DNA from: Archangium sp.
GTDB taxonomy: Bacteria; Myxococcota; Myxococcia; Myxococcales; Myxococcaceae
NCBI GenBank assembly: GCA_016793585.1
Contig: JAEUJR010000666.1
Location: 1 to 10,333 of the forward strand
Length of the DNA: 10,333 nucleotides
Direction of reading: 5' to 3'
This document shows, in pieces, positions 6,394 to 10,333 of the stretch (positions are counted from its first letter, which is position 1; each line of letters starts with the position of its first letter). The position numbers and the translations under genes are program-made. The notes under the pieces are model-generated. The model did no database searches and was not told the origin of the DNA. It saw only the letters and a program-made list of their open reading frames with translations.

Positions 6394-6603
6394 GCGCGAG
6401 GCGCATCGCTGGTGAGCGAGCGCGATACCCACATCGCCCAGTTGCGGCACCTTGCCTTGATGTGAAGCAAGGAAGCGAAGAGGGATGATCGGGGCTTCTG
6501 CCGTGGCCAGCAAATCGCTTGGCAGGCTGGGAACCCTGTGACAAATCGCCGCCCTGCGCGCAGGGAGGAACGCGAAAGTCCTGCGTCGCTGGAGCATTCG
6601 AAC
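6394..6603 (+). other. Intergenic leader of the oxidase operon with inverted repeats
   Basis: A 210-bp gap, the longest in the window, lies between the SCO fusion and the c4-like cytochrome. It holds CCTTGC (6450-6455) pairing with GCAAGG (6467-6472) across an 11-nt loop, without a following T-run, so it is a poor intrinsic terminator. It also holds the perfect 14-bp palindrome CCCTGCGCGCAGGG (6552-6565). TTGGCA (6519-6524) resembles a -35 box, but the element at -10 distance (ACAAAT) is weak. I could not match the segment to a known riboswitch. A promoter for the downstream operon here is inferred from spacing alone. Confidence 0.35.
6552..6565. repeat. 14-bp perfect inverted repeat upstream of the oxidase operon
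   Basis: CCCTGCGCGCAGGG is fully palindromic and lies 38 bp before the c4-like cytochrome start. As RNA it would form a 5-bp GC stem with a CGCG loop; as DNA it could be a dimer-binding site. The following GGAGGAA (6564-6570) looks like a ribosome site but is too far from the ATG at 6604 to serve it. Confidence 0.4.
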
Positions 6604-7242
6604 ATGCACCGACTCATCACTTCGACTCTTGCCATCGTGACGTTGGCGACCGTGGGCTGCATCAGGCCCGACGGCGCGAAGAAGACGTTGCCTGGCAACG
6701 AGCTGTTTGCTGCGTGCGCCTCGTGCCACGGAGACAACGGCACCGGTCAGGCGAACATCGCCGCGCCGAACATCGCCGGTCTTCCCGCCTGGTACGTCGA
6801 GGCGCAGCTCGTGAAGTACCGCAGCGGCATTCGAGGCGCGCACCCCGACGACCTCGAGGGCCTGCGCATGCGCCCGATGTCTCGCCAGATGATGGACGAG
6901 GCCGAGGTGAAGGCCGTCGCCGCGTACGTCGCTTCGCTCACGCCGGTGAAGCAGGCGCCGTCGGTGCAGGGTGGCGATGCGGCTGCGGGGGCCGGCAGCT
7001 ACGGCACCTGTCTCGCGTGCCACGGCGACAAGGGCCAGGGCAACCAGGCGCTCAACGCACCGCCGCTCGCAGGCCAGTACGACTGGTACCTCGTCAACCA
7101 GCTCAAGAAGTTCAAGGCCGGCGTGCGTGGCACCAACCCGCTCGACGTCACTGGCGGTCAGATGCGCCCGATGTCGATGACGCTCCCCGATGAGCAGGCC
7201 ATCAAGAACGTGGTCGCCCACATCGCTACTTTCCCGAGGTAA
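6604..7242 (+). CDS. Diheme c4-like cytochrome c lipoprotein
   Basis: A 212-residue periplasmic electron carrier made of two similar class I cytochrome c halves. The first has CASCH (38-42) with the probable axial Met92 in MRPMS; the second has CLACH (136-140) with Met190 in the matching MRPMS. Each half also shares G.G.....P.(I/L)AG..(W)Y and L.K(Y/F)..G.RG, indicating duplication as in cytochrome c4. The N-terminus (MHRLITSTLAIVTLATVGC) is a lipoprotein-type signal with Cys19, so it is probably tethered to the membrane. Its position first in the oxidase operon suggests that it delivers electrons to the CuA site of subunit II. A GTG at 6538 is in frame but would place 22 extra polar residues before the signal, so ATG 6604 is chosen. 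The next gene starts 5 bp after its stop. Confidence 0.92.
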   Translation: MHRLITSTLAIVTLATVGCIRPDGAKKTLPGNELFAACASCHGDNGTGQANIAAPNIAGLPAWYVEAQLVKYRSGIRGAHPDDLEGLRMRPMSRQMMDEAEVKAVAAYVASLTPVKQAPSVQGGDAAAGAGSYGTCLACHGDKGQGNQALNAPPLAGQYDWYLVNQLKKFKAGVRGTNPLDVTGGQMRPMSMTLPDEQAIKNVVAHIATFPR

Positions 7243-7247
7243 CCACC

Positions 7248-7358
7248 ATGGCCGACGCAACCGCGGGCACGCCCGACAAGCTGGCGCAGACCCTGTTCTT
7301 CCTCCTCATCGCCGGCACGGTCGCTTTCGTCGGCGCTGTCTTCGCCTTCGTTCTCTGA
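7248..7358 (+). CDS. 36-residue single-helix membrane protein in the oxidase operon
   Basis: A very short gene starts with ATG at 7248 and stops with TGA at 7356-7358. The product starts MADATAGTPDKLAQTL, and residues about 15-36 (TLFFLLIAGTVAFVGAVFAFVL) form one hydrophobic helix running to the C-terminus. GAGGT at 7236-7240, overlapping the end of the upstream gene, is a well-placed ribosome site. It fits exactly between the c4-like cytochrome (5-bp gap) and coxB (10-bp gap, with AAGGAG starting at its own stop), which supports translation. Small one-helix subunits accompany several heme-copper oxidases, as with subunit IV of bacterial aa3 and CcoQ of cbb3, so a role in oxidase assembly or stability is inferred. 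I cannot assign it to a named family. Confidence 0.75.
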   Translation: MADATAGTPDKLAQTLFFLLIAGTVAFVGAVFAFVL

Positions 7359-7368
7359 AGGAGCCCAC

Positions 7369-8088
7369 GTGATCGAACAATACGTCGAGTCTGCGTCATC
7401 TTTCGCGGGCGACATCGATGGGGTCATCATTCTCGTCCTCTTCGCGGTGGGGTTCTGGTTCATCCTCGCCGAGGTCGTCTTCTTCTGGCTGATCCTCAAG
7501 TTCCGGGCGAAGCCGGGCGTGAAGGCGCAGTACGTCAGCGGAGAGAAGCCCCACGAGAAGAAGTGGGTGACGATTCCGCACTACGCGACGCTGGTCTTCG
7601 ACGTCGCCATCGTCTTCATGGCGGTGAAGGTGTGGCACGAGGTGAAGATCAACATGCCCGAGGCGAACAGCACCGTTCGCGTCATCGCGCAGCAGTGGGC
7701 GTGGACGTTCGTTCACCCCGGCCCCGACAACAAGCTCGACACGCCCGACGACATCACCACGGTCGACGAGCTGCACGTCGAGCTGAACAAGACCTACCAC
7801 TTCGAGCTCACCAGCCGTGACGTGCTCCACAGCTTCTCGGTGCCCGTCTTCCGCCTGAAGCAAGACGCGATTCCCGGCCGCATCATCAAGGGGTGGTTCC
7901 AGCCGACCAAGACCGGTCAGTACGACATTCAGTGCACCGAGATCTGCGGCATCGGCCACGGCATCATGCCGGCGCGCATCTTCATCGAGAACGAGGCGCA
8001 GCACCGCCTCTGGAACCAGGCCAACGCGCCCAAGCTGGCTGACGCCGCGCCCACGACGCCGCCGACCAGCGCAGGAGGAATGCCATGA
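7369..8088 (+). CDS. coxB: Cytochrome c oxidase subunit II
   Basis: A 239-residue subunit that receives electrons from cytochrome c through its binuclear CuA centre and passes them to subunit I. Two membrane helices are seen at about 18-43 and 71-89, followed by a periplasmic cupredoxin domain. The CuA ligands are complete: His154 (VLHSFSVP), Cys189, Glu191 backbone, Cys193, His197 and Met200 in CTEICGIGHGIM. QQWAWTF (108-114) is the conserved aromatic electron-entry patch. Between strands lies an acidic insertion GPDNKLDTPDDI (118-129) that resembles Asp-rich calcium-loop motifs. The GTG start at 7369 has AAGGAG 5 bases upstream. The protein has no fused cytochrome c domain, which fits the separate c4-like protein upstream. 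Its TGA overlaps the coxA ATG (ATGA), indicating translational coupling. Confidence 0.97.
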   Translation: MIEQYVESASSFAGDIDGVIILVLFAVGFWFILAEVVFFWLILKFRAKPGVKAQYVSGEKPHEKKWVTIPHYATLVFDVAIVFMAVKVWHEVKINMPEANSTVRVIAQQWAWTFVHPGPDNKLDTPDDITTVDELHVELNKTYHFELTSRDVLHSFSVPVFRLKQDAIPGRIIKGWFQPTKTGQYDIQCTEICGIGHGIMPARIFIENEAQHRLWNQANAPKLADAAPTTPPTSAGGMP

Positions 8089-9824
8089 GCAGCAGCACCG
8101 CGCACGCAGGTCACGACCACGCGCACGACCACGGTCACGCGCACCACGACGAGGGCTTCATCAAGAAGTACCTCTGGTCGACCGACCACAAGATGATCGC
8201 CATGCAGTACATGTTCACGGGCATGGCGATGGCGCTCATCGGTGGCTTCACCGTGTACGCGTTTCGTATGCAGCTCGCCTTTCCGGGCATGTCGGTGCCG
8301 GGCTACGGCCGCGTGACGGCGACCGACTACAACGCGCTCGTCACGACCCACGGCTCGGTGATGATCTTCTGGGTGGCGATGCCCGTGCTCATCGCCGCGC
8401 TCGGGAACTACCTCATCCCGCTGATGATCGGCTGCGATGACATGGTGTTCCCGCGGCTGAACCGGCTCTCGTACCAGCTGTTCCTGATCAGCGCAATCAT
8501 CCTCATCGCGTCGTTCTTCGTTCAGGGCGGCGCGTTCGGCGGCGCGTGGACGTCGTACCCCCCGCTCTCGGCGAAGGCCGAGTACAGCTTGACCGGTCTC
8601 GGCTCATCGATGTGGCTCTTCGCGGTGGCGCTCGAGTTCGCCGCGTTCCTGCTGGGCGGCATCAACTTCGTCACCACGGTCATGAACAGCCGCGCGCCGG
8701 GCATGAAGATGTTCGACGTGCCCATCGTGATCTGGATGATCATCATCGCCTCGATTCTCTTCATGGCCTCGGTGGGCCCGCTGGTCGCCGGAGCCGTGAT
8801 GCTGCTGTTCGACCAGCAGCTCGGCACGGGCTTCTTCGACCCCGCGAAGGGTGGCGACCCGGTGCTGTGGCAGCACCTGTTCTGGTTCTTCGGTCACCCC
8901 GAGGTGTACGTCGTGCTGCTCCCGGCGATGGGCATCGTGGCCGAGATCATCACGGTGTTCTCGCGCAAGAAGCTCTTCGCCTACAAGACGGTGCTCTACA
9001 CGGCCATCGGCACGGGCGTGCTCTCGTTCTTCGTGTGGGCGCACCACCAGTTCATCGCCGGCATCGACCCGCGCATGGCGAACGTGTTCAGCGTCACCAC
9101 GCTGCTCATCTCGATTCCCGTCGCCGAGATGGTCTTCGTCTACATCGGCACGCTGTACGGCGGCTCGATTCGGCTGACGACGCCGATGCTGTGGGCGCTC
9201 TCGTTCATCGCCGAGTTCCTGCTGGGCGGCGTGACGGGCATCTTCCTGGGCGCGTCGGGCTCCGACATCTACTTCCACGACACGTACTTCGTCATCGCCC
9301 ACTTCCACTACACGTTCTTCCCGATCGCTTTCATCGGGTCGTTCGCGGCCATCACGTACTGGTTCCCGAAGATGTTCGGCCGAATGATGAACGAGACGTG
9401 GGGCAAGGTGCACTTCTGGGGCACCATCATTCCCTTCAACTTCATCTTCATTCCGCTCTTCCTGCTGGGAGCGCGCGGTGACCACCGCCGCATCTACGAC
9501 TACCGGCACTTCCCCGACCTGATGAAGGCCGGCATGCAGGACCTGCGAATTCTGGCGACGCTCTCGCTGCTGGTGCTGCTCGCGTTCCAGGTCGTGTTCC
9601 TCGTGAACCTCTTCTACTCGTTGTTCCGCGGCGCGAAGGCTCCGGCGAACCCGTGGGAGGCGAACACGCTCGAGTGGCAGGCGCCGTCGCCGCCGCCGCA
9701 CGGCAACTTCCCGCAGGGGCTGCCCAACGTGTACCGGGGCCCGTACGAGTACAGCAACCCGGAGCGTCCTGACTCCGACTACTGGCCGCAGACCGAGCCT
9801 GCGTCAGAGCCCGCGAAGTCGTAA
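8085..9824 (+). CDS. coxA: Cytochrome c oxidase subunit I (A-family aa3 type)
   Basis: The 579-residue catalytic subunit reduces O2 at heme a3-CuB and pumps protons. Twelve helices are expected. Ligands present are His89 and His408 (heme a), His406 (heme a3), and His271, His320 and His321 (CuB). Tyr275 in GHPEVY is the cross-linked Tyr, and Glu273 marks the A1-type D-channel. Asp119 and Asn126 (DDMVFPRLN) match the D-channel entrance. By the constant 5-residue offset from Paracoccus numbering, the K-channel positions Ser291, Thr351 and Lys354 are Ala286, Val346 and Met349 here. The heme-propionate loop reads GDHRR where GMPRR is usual. The N-terminus carries eight His in residues 7-21. AGGAGG (8073-8078) is a strong ribosome site, and the ATG overlaps the coxB stop. 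The C-terminal tail (about 518-579) is Pro-rich and soluble. Confidence 0.98.
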   Translation: MSSSTAHAGHDHAHDHGHAHHDEGFIKKYLWSTDHKMIAMQYMFTGMAMALIGGFTVYAFRMQLAFPGMSVPGYGRVTATDYNALVTTHGSVMIFWVAMPVLIAALGNYLIPLMIGCDDMVFPRLNRLSYQLFLISAIILIASFFVQGGAFGGAWTSYPPLSAKAEYSLTGLGSSMWLFAVALEFAAFLLGGINFVTTVMNSRAPGMKMFDVPIVIWMIIIASILFMASVGPLVAGAVMLLFDQQLGTGFFDPAKGGDPVLWQHLFWFFGHPEVYVVLLPAMGIVAEIITVFSRKKLFAYKTVLYTAIGTGVLSFFVWAHHQFIAGIDPRMANVFSVTTLLISIPVAEMVFVYIGTLYGGSIRLTTPMLWALSFIAEFLLGGVTGIFLGASGSDIYFHDTYFVIAHFHYTFFPIAFIGSFAAITYWFPKMFGRMMNETWGKVHFWGTIIPFNFIFIPLFLLGARGDHRRIYDYRHFPDLMKAGMQDLRILATLSLLVLLAFQVVFLVNLFYSLFRGAKAPANPWEANTLEWQAPSPPPHGNFPQGLPNVYRGPYEYSNPERPDSDYWPQTEPASEPAKS

Positions 9825-9838
9825 CGGAGACAACGAAC

Positions 9839-10333
9839 GTGATTCGACCGATCGCAACGACTCGTGAAGTCACCGGGATGCCGACTGGGCGTCTCGCGGT
9901 GTGGTGGCTCATCGCCTCCGAAATCGTCATCTTCGGCGGCGTGCTGGGCAGCTACCTGATGCACCGCCTGGGGCACCCTGAGTGGGCGAACCAGAGCGTG
10001 CACACCAGCACGTGGAAGGGCGCGCTCAACACCTTCATCCTGCTCACCTCGTCGCTCTCGGCCGTGCTCGCGCACAACGCCGCGAGCCGCGGTGACGGCA
10101 AACGCGCCGCCAAGCTCATGTGGGCCACCATCGGTGGAGGCGCTGCCTTTCTCGTGGTGAAGAGCTTCGAGTGGACCGCTGAGATCAAGGCTGGCTACAC
10201 CATCACCTCGAACACCTTCTGGTCCTTCTATTACACGGCGGCCGGCCTTCACGGCCTGCACGTCATCGCCGGCATGATCGTGATGATGTTCGTCGCGACC
10301 GATGCGGCGAAGGGCAAGGAGCTTCAGCGCGTC
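9839..10333 (+). CDS. coxC: Cytochrome c oxidase subunit III (partial, 3' end missing)
   Basis: The first 165 residues of subunit III, which supports the proton uptake and stability of subunit I; the window edge cuts the gene. Family marks are WWLIASEIVIFGG (22-34) with the conserved Glu28, FILLTSS, SFEW, and FYYTAAGLHGLHVIAGM with the conserved His pair. The protein starts near what is helix III in the long mitochondrial form, so it appears to be the shorter five-helix bacterial version. The GTG at 9839 is preceded by GGAG (9826-9829) at a 9-base spacing, and the first residues (IRPIATTREVTGMPTGRLAVWW) lead straight into the first helix. It starts 14 bp after coxA and clearly belongs to the same operon. 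Confidence 0.93.
   Translation, partial: MIRPIATTREVTGMPTGRLAVWWLIASEIVIFGGVLGSYLMHRLGHPEWANQSVHTSTWKGALNTFILLTSSLSAVLAHNAASRGDGKRAAKLMWATIGGGAAFLVVKSFEWTAEIKAGYTITSNTFWSFYYTAAGLHGLHVIAGMIVMMFVATDAAKGKELQRV

Noticed and set aside
6450..6472. Intrinsic terminator after the SCO fusion
   Set aside because: The stem is only 6 bp with an 11-nt loop and no T-run follows.
6480..6603. Possible cobalamin or cyclic-di-GMP riboswitch (GGGAA..CCTGTGA segment)
   Set aside because: A few words resemble conserved riboswitch boxes, but the full set of conserved elements and their order could not be matched.
6091..7260. Long minus-strand frame across the SCO end, the leader and the c4-like cytochrome
   Set aside because: It runs antisense through two well-supported genes, including their heme motifs, and shows no family features.
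8604..9701. Long minus-strand open frame inside coxA
   Set aside because: It is antisense to a certain gene, is composed mainly of Arg, Glu, His and Asp as expected from reading GC-rich codons backwards, and resembles no protein family.

Overview
The window is GC-rich and densely coded. Several features suggest a myxobacterium (Myxococcota): Gly/Ala-rich low-complexity lipoproteins, a secreted protein with a short four-cysteine module, GTG starts, and an acidic 'GPD..LDTPDDI' insertion in cytochrome oxidase subunit II. This placement is inference from protein style, not a database match. No tRNA, rRNA, CRISPR array, insertion sequence or phage gene was seen, and no gap between genes exceeds about 210 bases.

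Left part (1-1747). The 3' end of an unrecognised plus-strand gene meets, stop codon to stop codon, an alpha/beta-hydrolase on the minus strand. That hydrolase is divergent from a GNAT-like acyltransferase, with a perfect 15-bp palindrome between them.

Middle part (1782-4770). This block carries lineage-specific envelope genes. A plus-strand lipoprotein with eight 18-bp repeats runs tail to tail into a minus-strand row of three predicted exported proteins: a Cys-module plus barrel-like protein and two small probable lipoproteins. Divergent from them is a zinc-ribbon membrane protein of unknown role. It ends stop to stop against a glutaredoxin-fold protein that has no cysteine at all.

Right part (5290-10333). 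This is a respiratory module for an aa3-type (A-family) cytochrome c oxidase. It opens with an unusual three-part protein: an SCO copper-insertion domain, a monoheme cytochrome c domain and a C-terminal YHS metal-binding domain. After a 210-bp gap with inverted repeats comes a tight operon: a diheme c4-like cytochrome lipoprotein, a 36-residue single-helix membrane protein, coxB (subunit II, CuA), coxA (subunit I, heme a/a3-CuB) and coxC (subunit III), which is cut by the window edge. The c4 protein probably carries electrons to CuA of subunit II. Subunit I reduces oxygen and pumps protons. The SCO fusion probably delivers copper or handles redox during CuA assembly.

The points most worth a second look are the SCO-cytochrome c-YHS fusion, a subunit I that keeps the D-channel residues but lacks the usual K-channel Ser, Thr and Lys, the cysteine-free glutaredoxin beside the SCO gene, and the small membrane protein inside the operon.
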